Source: Dryococelus australis (Eukaryota > Arthropoda > Insecta > Phasmatodea > Phasmatidae). Taken from it: DNA of 64,000 bases. Each line of letters opens with the position of its first letter. The stretch's first letter is position 1. Where the stretch lies: assembly GCA_029891345.1 (NCBI GenBank), contig CM056993.1, forward strand, positions 107,871,800 to 107,935,799, read 5' to 3'. Both the position numbers and the translations under genes were made by a program. The notes below the pieces were generated by a model. It saw only the letters and a list, made by a program, of their open reading frames with translations. It ran no database searches and had not been told where the DNA came from. Shown here piece after piece: positions 38,501-53,300 of the stretch.

Positions 38501-41500
38501 CAAACCCCAGACTGACAGTCCAACCCCATGGGGATAAGTACCTAGTGTCGAGACTCTACCGTTCCGTACACCGGGGTGCACAGAAGGAGTGGCCGTCCAA
38601 GATAGGTGTGTGTATCTATACTGTTGAGTCTGGCTGTTAGAATAAAAACCCCGGTCACCTGCTGTCCCTCCGACGGAACTGACGTCTACGAGGAAGGGTT
38701 CTAGGCTATGGGAAAGATACCCTCAAGTGGAATAAAACTTGTTTATTTCGGTAAGTAAATAAACAAGATGGTTTTGCACTACCTCCTATCAACGAGAGTT
38801 TAATGGCAGTTAGCTACGCTGGACAGGTGAAGGCAACTTGTTTCTATGTTAGCGAGGTTGGTAGGAAAAAGCGGCTGTGAAAATAACTTCACTTTTAACC
38901 CTAACCGACGGTGGGTGCCCTGAAGGGGCTGGAATGTATCTAAGTGTTCGATGATGACGCGTGTCCAATTAGACTGATTGGACGCGATAGTTACAGATTT
39001 TACTTGCTAGACCAAAAGCGACTTAGGTAGTGGCGATGAGGCGAGGAGTGTCGGCTAGTTCTGATACAGTCTCACCTCTAGTTCGGTAGTTGAGGTAAGT
39101 TTAGGCTTAAGTGGGGTGAATGCCTGCATGAATTTTCCAAAATCGTGCTTCTTTTGTCCAGAAGATCACATCCCACCCTAGGCGAACTTCTGCTCCGGGA
39201 TGCGTGCCTTCCAGGTGAGAAGGAAAAAACACAGAAGTTGCCGTTGCTTCTACGGGTAGGCTACATGTTGCCCACGTCTGTAGAGATGGAAGCAGTACTC
39301 CTAGGCGATGAGTGTGAGTCGTATTATAACAGGCATATAAGCGGCACGCATCAACGACTTAAACTGGCAATGATATTCCAGGCAAAGATGAATGCTCAAG
39401 ACTTGGGCTTCAGCATCAGAAGTGCTCGCTCTTGGTCAGGTGGAGAGGCGTGGCAGTGATAGATCCTCTGGGCATGTGACATCATGGGCCGGCTCAGGAT
39501 CCAGGTGCTGCATGTCTCTGTGATTCATACTAATAGTGCCACCCGGCGGTGCGCTATAGTATTAGGTGACCTTGATGCATAGTCTGAGTGGCTCGGACGG
39601 TGAACAGTGCAATTTATCAGGCATGAGCCTGCGTCTTTTACCATGGGTAAATAGTACAAGTTTGATATCTTGTAGATTGCACTGCCAATCAAACTCCTTT
39701 GAAGGGTGCAGATAAGTGGTTCGCACTGATGAGTAGAAGTCAATTTAATAATTTTGAAAAGAGGTCTCACGTCAATTCCCCCCCCCCCCCCCCCCCCACA
39801 ACTCCGCCCCCCACTCCCTCCTGGTCTTCCATTGTGACGGAGACTCATTTGGGCGAAGGAACGAGAGAAAAGATAACAATTTGCTTGCTGGAATGTAGAA
39901 CTGTCCCATCAAGAAGAATTTATTTCTCTCTCCATCTGATTCTGTAACTGGCTCCAGTCTTTGAACTGGGTGCGCTAGGCTTCGGAGTGGTATACTGGAA
40001 TCAACATTAGCAGATGATAGTGGGTAGTTTCTCTGTCTCTTGGAGCGGGCGAGCAGGCTAGACATGAACTGTCTCTCTCTGACTTGTGGAAGGCGGGCGC
40101 TATCTCTCTCAATGCTAGGCAGCTGGTGGCCGGCTGTCAAGTAGATAATGGTCTTCTCTTTTGTGTGGGGTGTGAGTGTTGATGTTATACGACCTTCATT
40201 TCTTAAGTGTTCTGCCCTACATTTAGCAGCTGATGGCTGTAGGTACGTACTGTATGCGGTTTACAGATTTTAACCTGTGGAGAGAAAGGCAAGACATGGG
40301 GACAGCATAAATAAATCGACCCTTGGGAAAATAAATGCCAAAAAGCCTCAATTGTAAAGGTGTGTGTTTTAGCTATCTATCCTGCTGTGGCCGCGTAAGG
40401 TGGAAATAAAATGACCCCTACCTGTGGTTGTCGTATGTGTCGCACAACAGGTAAAAAGTTACGTCTGACAGGTAGCTAAGGGGAGTGTCAAACTGAGACA
40501 GTCCATTATCACGGCCGACTGGCTAAGCTTTGCAAAGCGAGTGCTTTGGAAAATGAATTTAACTACACACAAAGATGTGCAATAACCACCTACAGTAAAA
40601 CCTCTAAATAGTGAACCTCTTTATATCAAAACCCTCTCTATAACAAAGTCTCTGTCTGGTTCGGTCAAAACTGTGTATGATACAATGCATTTTCTACTCT
40701 TTATAACAAATTATTTTTCTCTCTTCGGCACAAAACCTCTCTATAACAAATACTGAGTCAGATTATATTTACTTTCCTTTTACATTTTTGGTTTACAAAA
40801 CTTTACTTTGAACTGTAAAAAACCCTACATTCATCACATATTTCAGATAAAAAATAAAATTAACAAATGCCATAATGTTTCTTAACTGCAGTAGAAGCTG
40901 TATTGTCTTACTCTGTGTACCAAGCATTTTTTTATCATAAGAGTTTTCATTACTTATTTGAAATTTTAGAATTTTGTAAATTTTTTGTTTACATAATGTG
41001 GCTCCAAACAAAATTGGTGGCTTATTTTTTTTCTATGACAATGGTAATTTATTATTAGTGGCCATAATGTTTTTCTGTATAAGAGGTCAAAAGAAAATCC
41101 TTTTAATACTTTTCTTAAACGAATCAATACAAAAGAACCAATGATACTCAATTCCAGCAACATTTAAATTTAAAATTGACTGCATGATAAAAAAAGAAAC
41201 ACATTGTAAATCACCTCTCTATAAAGAACCCCTCTATAACAAACACCTAAATCTTTGGTCCCTTCAGTTTTGTTATACAGAGGTTTTTACTGTACATCAA
41301 AAGAAAGATGGAGCACAAGAGACCCTCAAAGACAAGCAAGGCACTGAATATGTTTGACTTTATTCTGAAAATTTTATCGCAAACTTTTATTTGGTTTTGC
41401 TTGAGAATGTCTTTGTTTTGTTTGTGATTTCTTGAGGAAGTCTATATAAGGCAAAAGTATGAATGGTTAGTTAGAAAAATACATTAGATTATTTAGAACA

Positions 41501-44500
41501 CTAAAGAAAATTTCTTGAAGGATTCTACACAAAGCAAGAAACTATGATTTATCAAATATTTTAAAGTATTTATAACAATACATTAGATCTTTGAATCAAG
41601 GTTTAGAAAATTTCTTACGATTTTCTTGAGGTGATTCTACATAATGCAACATGGTTAATAAAGTCTAAAATTGCTTAGAAAATTTTTGACGTTTTTCTGA
41701 CCATTTATTTTTACAAGAGTATGGTTGGCTTCATGGTTATTTACACATTGGAAGTCATCTTATTCATTAACAAACTATGTGGCACTGGCACTGAGGGGTG
41801 TCCAAAAGTGTTCACATAAAAGATTCGTGAATGGCTTCACTGCAGAGTTTCGTAATTTCACTTTATCATAGGATTTGTCATAGTCATTAACAATTGATGA
41901 AAGTCAGTTAATATTATATTCTATCATTATGGTGATCATCCAGAATAGTTTGCAATTATGTTACTACGTACTGTGTACAGGTACGTGTTTAATTGCTTTA
42001 ACTGATGGATAGCTTAAATGGTGGGCATCAGATTTCACCAATTCTGTCTATGGAGCACTTCACTTACTCCTTCTGCAGTCTCTTCTTCTTCGGTAGATGG
42101 CCCCACTTTCTCAAGGTCGCATGCTGTGGGTACGGCCAGGTGAAGCGAGACGTCGGCCTCCAGGGTGACTGTTGGTACCGTCCTGGCACCAAATCGGCCT
42201 GGCAGGTGTGGTGTGGCTGCACTCTCTGTGGTGGGTTGGCCAGCATTGAATGTTCGTCCCCGGCAATGATCATGGGACTGACCACCAGGCACCGGAGGAT
42301 GATCAGTGGCCGTGTTGTGAAGAGCTGTCGTCTGGGTGGCCAACGGAGGTAGTGGTTCTGTTGGTGTGACTACCTCTTTGGCTGCAGGTGCTGGAGTCGG
42401 GGGCCCATGGGTGGGCCTCTGTCTCAATGGCGTGGTGACCTTGTGAACCATCTGTGGTAGTATCAGGGCATCTTCTTCTACCCCTCCAGTTGATGGTGCT
42501 GGTGTCAGAGGTCATCTCGGGACCCCTGTCTCAGCAGCATATATGAGCAACACATCCTCTTGTTCCGAAAGCTGCACCTGGGTGTCAGCCTCTGCATCAG
42601 TAACACCGGGAACTCGTGAACTGTCTGGACCAGTGACTGGGCATCTTTGCCTACCCCTCTGGTTGATGGTGCTAGAGTCAGAGGTCGGCTTGGGATGCCC
42701 TTCTCTACGGCACAGATGAGTGGCTCCTCCTCTCGTCCAAGAAGTGGGGCCTAGGAGATGGCCATGATGTCGAGCGACGTCAGAGCCTGGGTGCTGGCGG
42801 CCTCAGTGCTGGGTGGAGCCCACAACCAGCTGGTTTGCCGTGCTGTCCAAGTAAATTACAGCAGATGGTACCAGCTGAACTAAGGCCTCCAGGATGGCCT
42901 TTATTTTCATGGCTGGCAGTTATAGCTGGTGCTTCCCTCTCAGAAGGCGGAGTTTCGGTGTTGGGTATGACATCGTCTGGTGCTGCAGTCCCCTCGTTGA
43001 TTTGGCCATTTGTAATAAACATTTTGCGTCAATACTGAATAGCGGCACATGAAATTTCAGCAGAAATGCATGCACACAGCTGGTGCGAAGGACATGACCT
43101 ACTTTTTAAGGGCAACTGCAAAATGTGCGCCAAAGAAGTGAGGCAGGTTACAGCAGAAACGGGCATTGCTGGCACACCATTATTGTTAACATAATGTGTT
43201 GTATCCAAAGTTGAAGCCAAAGAATGTGAAGGAGTCATCAATAAAAAGCAAAAAACCAAAAACCAAAACCTAAAACTAAATAAAATTTTATTCCAATAAA
43301 AAATAGTGTAAGCAGGTCATCAACAAGCAGTGCAGTCAATCCCAATCACAATCCATAATCGAAATCCAAGAAGAAAAGCCAAAAATAAAAGTTATAACAG
43401 TACTATAGAAAAACCTATCCCGAAGCTAAACACCGGACAGAAGGATTAGGGAACATGACATGTAGCATGGTCACAAGATAAAAGGTGCTCGTGGGAGGGA
43501 AAGGGAAGATGTGTAACCAGCACTGTTATTGGCTACTGCTGTAGCTATGTGGGTGTGGTTGGAGTGTAGGTAGGCACTCTGAGATTAGATGGTCATCATG
43601 GGGTGGAAGGGGTGAAGAACAAAGGAGTCCTTCATGACATCATGTGTCGCTCAATGTCTGACTTGCTAGACATATGCACACATACTTCAAATTACTGCTG
43701 CCTTAATTTTAAATGTATTTTAACCAATTTTCTTTTGTGTTCATGCAGACAGTTTATGGGTACCTCCTGTTAAACACCTGTATATTATTGCCATGGGCCA
43801 GTGGATGTATTTTTGATGGTTTTATTGCAATTTATTCCATTTTAGCAAGGATATTTTATTTTTTTTTATAAATAATTTCCAGAAAACCTTTGCTTTGGAT
43901 CATTGTTTTCATTACTTCAGGGTTTGACTGTATTTGTATTATATAAAATATCTTGCACAAGTAACATGAATGAGTGTCATGCCAGATGGCAACTGCAGGG
44001 ATCTGTCATCACTTCTCTTGAGCTGCTGTCTGTGGCCTAGGCAATTAGCTAAAGGGGTGAAATATCAAAAAATAAACCATGTAACTGCATCTTATTAGTT
44101 TGTCAAATATATTTCCCATGTAGTGGGAAATGTAGATTTATCAAAGTCAAATACTGATGCGACCGTCATGCGAGGGCGAACCTTACAGAGAAATCCATAT
44201 ATTTCAATAATATTATAATCCACTTCCACTTAAACATAAACTGCACCTTGACATGAAATAAATTTTAATTAAAAAAATAGTAAATTAAATCTTATAAAAT
44301 AAACTTATAATGGCGGTATACACACTGATCACAAATTCAAGAAAGATTATATCAGGGACTATCGATTATGGAGCAGATTCCTGTGAAAAGACTGAAACAC
44401 CGCCAAATTCTTTATGTTTAAAGAACGTAACTAATACTACCCTGGCCAAAATTAACATATAGAATAATAGGGTAATTAATCCTAGTTTATATTCCATATT

Positions 44501-47500
44501 TCAAAGAATCTAATAAACAAGATTAATAAAAATTTAAATTTTACCTAAAAATTAATTAATTAAACTCAAATAAAAATAAACTTTAATAACCAATAATATT
44601 AATTAATATTTATTGTATAACCTGTATGCTGGTACAAACATTTACAGTAATAAAAAGAATATCCAAGTCTAAATAACCTTAATAATTAATATTAAATACT
44701 GCAAAAAAATATCAAATATAAATTTAGCAATTTGCTTAGCAAAGCAGAAACAGGGAAGGAATGGGATATGGTCTGTAGTATGGAACCACTCCAGCATTTG
44801 CCTAACGTAATTTTTTGAAACCATATAAATCAGGATGATGAGTTGGAGAATCAAACCTATTGTCTTTGTAGTGCAAGTCCAGGGGTTTACCACTGCACCA
44901 CCTCGTTGGGTACAACCCTATAAAGTTAGTACAAGTTACAAAGTGGTTCCCACTTTTTTTTATATTGTGTTATTATAGAATTTTGTTAGTTTGCATTGTT
45001 TTAAAGGAGCTTAGATAAGAAATTTATTAAAAAAGTTTGTAATTTGTGTTATGATAAGATTATACAGAAAATATGGAATGTTTATGATTCTTGGAGATGT
45101 GCGTCTTAGAGTTTAGAAGTGTGTGTGGGGATGTGTCTGGCAAAGTAATAGTACTACATAATAGTTCATTAATATTGCAGTGGTCTTCTTACCAGAATGT
45201 CATTGCACCTCCTGAAATTCCTAAAATTTTGAAGCTGTTCATTTAGAATGAAATACATTTGAGTGCTACTCAAATTATGAAAAAATTTTTATTAATAACT
45301 GTTATGTTATTAAGAGTAACAAACAATTAAGCTTGGCTGCTTATTATAATAATAAGAATAATTGAGATTGGAGTTAGGGCGGCTTATTTTGCATGTTATT
45401 TTTCAGCGAAAAAGCACGGAGAGCTGCAGTGAGGCATCGTCAGCTCTACCTCAAGATCATCTTCAATGGCAGTGAGGTGTGTGAATCTAAACACCAGGCG
45501 TTGAACGATAGGTTTGCCGTGATCATGGGGGAGGTTTTTCCAATATGCATAATTCAGTTGCCTGAGTGCCTGAAAATTGAGCTGCATGAAGAGGAGAGCA
45601 CGTTTAAAAGACATTTAATTGCAGAAGTCTATGTTCCCATGCCATCCAGGTTTGTACTTTGGAGTAAAAAGATTTATATAACTGAACTATTTCTGGTTTT
45701 GTTGAACACCAATCTGATGCATTTTAAGGTAAAGTTTTTATTTTAACATTGGTTCATTGTATTAAGAATAATAAATATCTGTACATTTAATTGTTTTTCC
45801 TGTTAATTGCTATAAAGTAATGGTTGGCAAGAAGCTTTATCTACTGGGAAATCAGGATATACAGACAGCTACAGTGTTCCAAAGCACACATTTAAAGACG
45901 GTTCATGATAGAGTGATCACTTTTTAAACCTGACGCATGCCGTTTCTACATCTATTCAAATACAATTACGAGACTGATCGCCTGGAGCACCTCTTCCATC
46001 TCTAGAGGCATTAAAAACATGTTGTATACCCTACAGGCAATGGGAACTTCTGTGTTTTCCTTCTCACCTGGAGGATACGCAACCCCGCAGGCTCGCCACC
46101 CCCCTTCCCTGTGCTCGACGCCTACAAGCTGCCCAGACCTCGGGCAAGGCCGAGCACACCCGACGAGGCACAAAGTCAGAATCAATGACGAGAGAATTCT
46201 CACGCCACCCAGGGCTGGAGGACGTCACGCCTCCCCCCACTCCGCGCCGGCAGCCTACAAGCTACCACTATATAAGTCCGGCCGCAGCCGAGCTCGAGAG
46301 TCATTCTTTCACATCTCTAGCAACCTCCCACAGCACTGCCAGTGCTCGGGATCTTCGGAGAAGTTACCAACCTTCGAGTACGTACTTGCAGCTTCTTACT
46401 ACGTACGTCGACGACCATTCAACCCGACGACATACGAACACAAACATTTTCTTTTAACTTTACTTTGTCTCCTCTAGACACCTTTATTTTCCAGTTTAAC
46501 TTTAACTCTTTATTTTTTGTCTAGAACCAGTATTTCCCTTTTACTTAGAACCAGGTCACCTACACCTGGAACCACGCAGTTACCTTCATCTTTCCTCGAC
46601 TTGGTAGGAGGTAGCACAGGTCACGTGTTTATTGAGCTCGCAGTAAACACACATTGCTCTCTAACTTTCTGTTTTTATTTCCAGGGTATTTCTTTGTATC
46701 CACAGTTGAAGGTAGAGTATGTTGTGCACTGTCGATGGAAACCGGGAATTTTATTAAGCCAAATTAAGCCATACATATTAGACTGCTACCTGTTTCTTCC
46801 CAGCTACACATCAACACTGTCAATGCTCGTGGGGGAGAAACAGTGACGCCACAATCACTAGCAACACCTTCACACCAGGAGGTGCAACAGACTCAGGTTG
46901 CTTCTCACCATCCGCATTGAGTAGTGCGCTGTGACTGTGGCCTGCAGTGCTGCCGGGCATCCTAGTGCGAATGTACAACCAGTAGAGGCTTGGTGGTCCA
47001 CATGGCTCCACGTCCCTTATCAGCCCACCTACGGTGGGGGATCAGTGGGGACTCTTATCGAGCTCGAGCTGGCAAGTCATTATTGAGTTACACTGTTAGT
47101 ATTTCTATCTCAGTGCACTGCGTGAACTATAGAGCTGTTTACCTATGCCTCACAAAAGGAGGAGTAGCAGAAATGGCAGGGAACATCACCTAGCTCGCCC
47201 TACTCTCAGGCCGAGGATAGCATCACCCCATCCTACGCAGAATAGACAGGTGGAATGGGACTGTGCCGTAGAACTCAGACGACGAGCAGTCGTGCCTGCT
47301 CCGGTTATGTTCATTAACTTTCCACCATGTGCCCGCATCCACACCAAGTGTACAAGAACTAGCCAACACCCCTCGTTCCATCCCAGCTACGTAAGCCGCT
47401 TTTGGTCTAGCGGATAAAATCCTCGACTAACATGTCCAGTCAGTCTAATCGAGTTATTTGTATCCTTTTGTTAGTAGTTAATGCAGAATTGCCATGTGAA

Positions 47501-50299
47501 TAATTAACACAGTGTATAATTTGTATTGTTCTCAAAAGTTTATATTTGAGGCCACAATAAAATACACTTTTTTGGTACTGTATTATGCCTGGTGGGAGTG
47601 ACTTAAAAAGTACTCTCTTTACCATAAATAGCCCATTATTGTGTAAATTTTTTTGATTAGTTAATTAATCAACTAATTAATTGACGCATGCCAGCTTTCT
47701 GCGCTACGGAGTTGTGCACTCTACAGCTGATTTTGCCCCATCTGAGTGCTCCAAGCACTTGGCGAATTCAAATTCATTGGCCGCTGAGACTGGGAAATTA
47801 AATATTGAAATTACATCAGGCTTTAATAAGTCAATTACGTAATTGAACTTCACATTTGATTTTATATTCTTCCACTTCCAATCGAGAAAGTACGAGCCAG
47901 AGTAACCATGACAAAGATATAATATCATTAATTTTAATTATACTATGCTACCCTGCCTGGCCAAGAAGTTCCACTTAAACCTCAAGATAGCAGCACCCCC
48001 GTGTCCTTCTGACGTCACAGCCCGCTTGCCTCAGTCCAGGGTGCAAGAAAATGTCATCGCCTCCACCAGGTGAGATAAGAATTTGAGCAGCTTTCCAGCA
48101 GCAGATAAATCAGCTCCTGTGTTGGAAAGCTTCACTACCCCTCGCCCCCGGAGAATCACTGACACAGTGCGATTTTCGTATAAATAGAAGTCCAGCCCTG
48201 TGGTACAGCAGAGACGCCAGAGCTTGCCGGTCGCAAGGTTTGCAAACTCACCTACGGTCTGCAGAAGATTCTCTCTCCTCTCCTCTGCAGCCCGCCCAGG
48301 GTTCAGCCTCCTTCAGCAGCCCGAGGCAGGGCTAGAGCCACCACCTCCAGCCAGCAGGTTGCAGAAGGCCGCCAGCACAGCTTCCTTCAGCTGACCGCCC
48401 AGGGAGAGTTCTCCACGTCTGGTAAATCCCACACCTGTACTCAATTACCCTTACCTCTGTCAACTTCCCTTGACTCCATGGTAACAGGTCGTTGCACGAT
48501 TTAAGTCCCCCTGGATAGAGCCCCTTTGGTAACGATCACTCTGTAAATAGTGTAGACTTTTATTTGGTAAATTAATTAATAAGAATCCTCGTAGGAATTC
48601 ATTATTTCTTTTTTTTTATTAATTTTTCCCAGGCTCGCCTATACCTGTTGATTTAATTAATATAATATCTTACCTAGCTTAGAGTGTGTAACTATTTAGC
48701 CGGATCTCTGCTATCTCTTATTTTAAACGTAATAAAATATTACGTAACAAACTTAAATTCTTGTGTGTTGCTTACCGTTATTTTTAATTGTAGAACCTGT
48801 ACCACTTTTATTATTGTTGCTTATTATTTCAGTGTTATGTTCCATTAAGTGCACATTTAATTCTAACTTAGTTTACGTCTTTATCTGGCCGTGCAGTGTG
48901 CTGAATCCTTTAGGAGGCAGGGACTGAAATTGGACTTAATTCCTGAGATTCCAGTGCCCCAGCTGCCGATAATTGCCATAAGGTTCTGTTACTTGGGTTG
49001 CCATTGTGAACGGTAGGAGGTTCACAGGAGTGACTAGATTTTGCCCTGCTCTGGACTGCTTGTATGCAACCACTGTCGACAACCTCTATTAATTTTATTT
49101 TGCTATATTTAATTTATCCATGCGCAAGCAAAACGGTGGTATTGGAAGCCATCAGGGGCATGCCTTACTACAGCAAGCTTTACTAAACTAAATAATTACC
49201 AACTCCCAATCCGGTACTCTGAACACGTGTGAATCCGAGAGCCACCAGATTGAGCCTCCGGACCACGAAACACGCCCTTAAAACATTTGTTAAGTTGGTG
49301 CGAGCCAGATGAATCAGATTCAGAGGAAACCCCTGTTCAGCCCACCTTAATCTCAGCACCACCCACAAACACCGACACACACAGAGCCCCTCCAGTCGAT
49401 CTAGCCTAGTGAGACTAAAATCTGGCAGGATACTTCGGGTTCGACCCCCAAGAACAGAAGTGCTTCCCAACTTCTGTACCATCACATTGGCTTCCAATCA
49501 GTGTTCGAATCCCTCCTAAAGCAGTTCCCCGCAATCAGCCAGAACAGCCCACAGCCAATTTCATCCCCGCTCACCAACGCATGAGGCCACGGCGTATTAA
49601 TCCTGTCAGCACAAGCCAGATTGCTCACCCCCATAATCATTAATAACTCGTAACCGATTGAGCTCACTCACCCCTTATCGGGACAGCTGACATCCCGACT
49701 ACTGACGTCCCTTGTGGTAAGGAGAGTAAGGCAGCCCGGAAGGGATAGCCTGACCCTCCGAATTACTCTGGGGTTTGACTCCCCTCTGCCTCTACCTCCG
49801 AGGGTCAGAAGGGGTAGTAAGTACCCTAACCACTTATCCACGAAAGGGAGCACGCTTCATAATATACAGTAAAGAAATAGTGTATCTGCCATCTAAGGTA
49901 ACTTTATCTGAGATAACTCACGATATGAGTGTGCTCATGTAAGGTTGCATGGAAGAATGTACATCCCAAAATGGGCATGTCTGGGGGACAAGGAGTGTAT
50001 CTAATTAGTCCAGCAAATGTGGAAGTTATAGAAAAGAAGAATAGGTTGAGGTGGTAGTTGTTTCCAATAGAATAAATTTGGCGGGGATGCGGGGGGGATT
50101 TACAAATGTGTGGCTAAGTATTACCTTTCTCCCATTGTTTTAGCAGCATGAGAGAAGAGGAGGGAAGCTGAAAGAGAGAGGGAGACAGAAACAGGGAGGG
50201 AGAGAGAGGGGTGAGAGGGAGGGAGAGACAGGGATGGTGTGAGGGGGGAGGAGGGAGAGGGATAGAGGTGGCAATATATAGATAGAAAGATGGAGAAAA

Positions 50300-50350
<51 letters not shown>

Positions 50351-53300
50351 GGGGGGGGAGAGAGAGGGGAGAGTGTGAGTGTGAGAGTGTGTGAGTGTGA
50401 GAGTGTGTGAGTGAGTGTGTGTGTGAGTGAGTGAGTGTGTGAGTGAGTGAGTGTGTGTGTGAGTGAGTGTGTGTGTGTGTGAGTGAGTGTGTGTGTGAGA
50501 GAGTGTGTGTGAGTGAGAGAGTGTGTGTGAGTGAGAGAGTGTGTGTGAGTGAGAGTGTGTGTGTGAGTGAGAGTGTGTGAGTGAGTGTGTGTGTGTGTGA
50601 GTGAGTGAGTGAGAGTGTGTGTGTGAGTGAGTGAGAGTGTGTGTGTGAGTGAGTGAGAGTGAGTGTGTGTGAGTGAGTGTGAGAGCGAGAGCGAGTGTGT
50701 GAGAGTGTGTGCGTGTGTGTGTGCATGTGTGTGTGTGAGAGTGTGTGAGAGTGTGTGTGAGAGAGTGTGTGAGTGAGTGAGTGTGTGTGTGTGTGTGTGT
50801 GAGTGTGAGTGAGTGAGTGAGTGAGAGTGTGTGCGAGTGTGCGTGTGTGTGAGTGTGCGTGTGTGTGAGTGAGTGTGCGAGAGTGAGTGTGCGAGAGTGA
50901 GAGTGAGTGAGTGAGTGGTGTGGTGGTGAGAGTGAGTGAGTGTGCGTGTGTGTGAGAGTGCGAGAGTGCGAGTGAGAGTGTGTGTGGGGTGGGTGAGTGA
51001 GTGTTTTTTATATAGAGAGAGATATAGAGAGAGAGAGAGAGAGGTAGGTAGATAGAGATAGAGAGCGAAGTAAACAAGTGTGTGACATATTGACAAAATT
51101 TGAGTTCTAGGTCTTTGTGCATTCTTTTCTGTTTTTTTAAATTGGAGTTCTTTTCCATCTCCACTCCTTGTCAATTGCTGTGATTGTATCCTAGGCCCAA
51201 GTTCCAAGGATTCTTGAGCATTCATTATTCTGTTCTCAGGGCTTGCTCACTAACAGTTTCTCTCCTTGAATGCACATTACTGAGTCCTCCAACTGTCCGA
51301 GGAGTACCTTTATTTCAGGGCTTACAGCAGGAAGTTATAATTTGATCATTGAGAAGGTGGCCAGGGTACAAGTTAAACAGTGTCTTTGTTTTTATGCCAA
51401 TAATTCTGTTTCATATTCACACACTACTCACAACAAAAACACCCCTGCATCAAACATGGTTAGGTAATTCTCTTTTGTCATGCAAGGTTCTCTTCTGTTT
51501 ATGGGAACTGAAAGGAAATAGATTGGTGGATCATGAGCCCACTCTTGGTAAACACTAACATTATTGGATGCTGTGGAATTGGCCTATGCATTCTATGACT
51601 CATTTCCTGGTCTCAATATTTCTTTTAATGTTAAGAGAATGTGGTAAGGAGAAGATGGTAAAAGCAAGTTCATGTGAAGTTAGATGCAAAGTTACCTATG
51701 TTCCAAGGAGGATATCCTATGTTTCAAAGCAATATATGTCAAAATCCTACCCTCCTTCCATTTGCTTTTATTCCCAAGCATTGTCACCCCCAACAGATAC
51801 CATTTTCAGTTACATACCATCTAGAACATGTCGGCACAGATTCTGGCCACAAAAAATGATCAATAAAGACACTGTAGCAAGTTTCAAATCCTGCTAGCAG
51901 GAGTAATGACAATACCCAGCACCACTTAAAAGGCTGAATGCTTTATTTGATCTATACTTGTATACTTTTATTGTAAAGAGCTAATGTGTGAGTAGGTTTA
52001 TTTATATGTAACGGCTAGTCTTGGAAACTACAGGGCCGATTCTTATAATTCTTTCACTGTTAGAAAGCTACATTCTTCCAGATGGACATAGGGTATGTTT
52101 AATTGAAAAAAATTTCCTTGAGAAATTTCAAAATTTGTAAATCAAGTCGGAGAAAAATGAGTTACTTGGCTGCTTTCTAATTATGCCATACCAAAACCAT
52201 TAAAGATACATTGAAACAATGTTACAAGAAAATGTTGCAAGTTGTCTCAGGTAGTTGCAAGTAGTCGCAGGTAATCGTAGGTAGTCGCATGTAGTCACGA
52301 GTAGTCACAGGTTGTTACAAGTAGTTGTGGATAACACAGGTAGTCGCAAGTAGTCACAGGTAATCACAAGTAGTCACAGGTAATCACAAGTATTCACAGG
52401 TAGTCATGGGTAGTCGCAGGTAGTTGCAGATAGTCACGGGTAGTTGCGGGGAGTTATGGGTAGTCACTGGTAGTTGCAAGTTGTTGCAGGTAGTCATGTG
52501 TAGTCGCAGGTAATCACAAATTGATGCAGGTTGTCGTAAGTTGACACAGGTTGTCGCAAGTAGTCATAGGGAGTCACAAGTAGTCGCAGGTAGTCATGGG
52601 TAGCTGCAGGGAGTTACGGGTAGTCACTGGTAGTTTCAGGTTGTCGCAGGTTGTCACGAGTTGTTGCAGGTAGTCATGGGTAATCACAGGCAGTCACAGG
52701 TTAGGTAGTCATAGCTAGTCACGGGTAGTCATGGGTAGTTACATGTAGTCGCAGGTAGTCACTTGTAGTTGCGGGTAGTCACGGATAGTTGCAGGTAGTC
52801 ACCGGTTGCAGGTAGTCACAGGTAGTTATGGGTAGTCACTGGTAGTCACAGCTAGTCACTGGTAGTTGCAGGTAGTCACGGGTAGTTGCAGGTAGTCATT
52901 GGTAGTCACAGGTAGTTGCAGGTAGTCATTGGTAGTCACAGGTAGTTGTAGGTAGTCATGGGTAGTCACGTGTAGTTGCAGGTAGTCACAGGCAGTCGCA
53001 GGTAGTTATGGGTAGTCACAGATAGTTGCAAGTAGTCACGAGTAGTCACAAGTACTCATGGGTAGTCGCATATATAGGTATGTATTTCAATAACTCCGTT
53101 TGGTTATAAAGTTACATTTGTCAGAGATTGTTCAAAATTAAAGAACACTGTACAAATTAAGTTTTGGAGAGTATATGTGCCTTAAATTACATATACCTAT
53201 TTTGATGTAAACAATTACTAATATTTAGAATAATATTGGCAGCAAATTTTGAGAAGTCCTGTAGTTATATGTGTTCTAATATTTTATTAAAAATGTATTG

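Noticed and set aside
45650-45746. Extension of exon 8 past the donor
   Set aside because: The next residues do not fit the C2-like domain, and the exon at 53585 continues it in phase.
49757-49860. Functional tRNA gene on the minus strand
   Set aside because: The box B is altered and acceptor arms do not pair by eye; it reads as a SINE head.
50301-51225. Two long minus-strand open frames (287 and 306 codons)
   Set aside because: They are low-complexity Ser/His/Thr/Leu readings of the GT/GA microsatellite in two overlapping frames.
52239-53070. CRISPR-like array
   Set aside because: Units are contiguous, degenerate and only 10 bp, without unique spacers; the DNA is eukaryotic.
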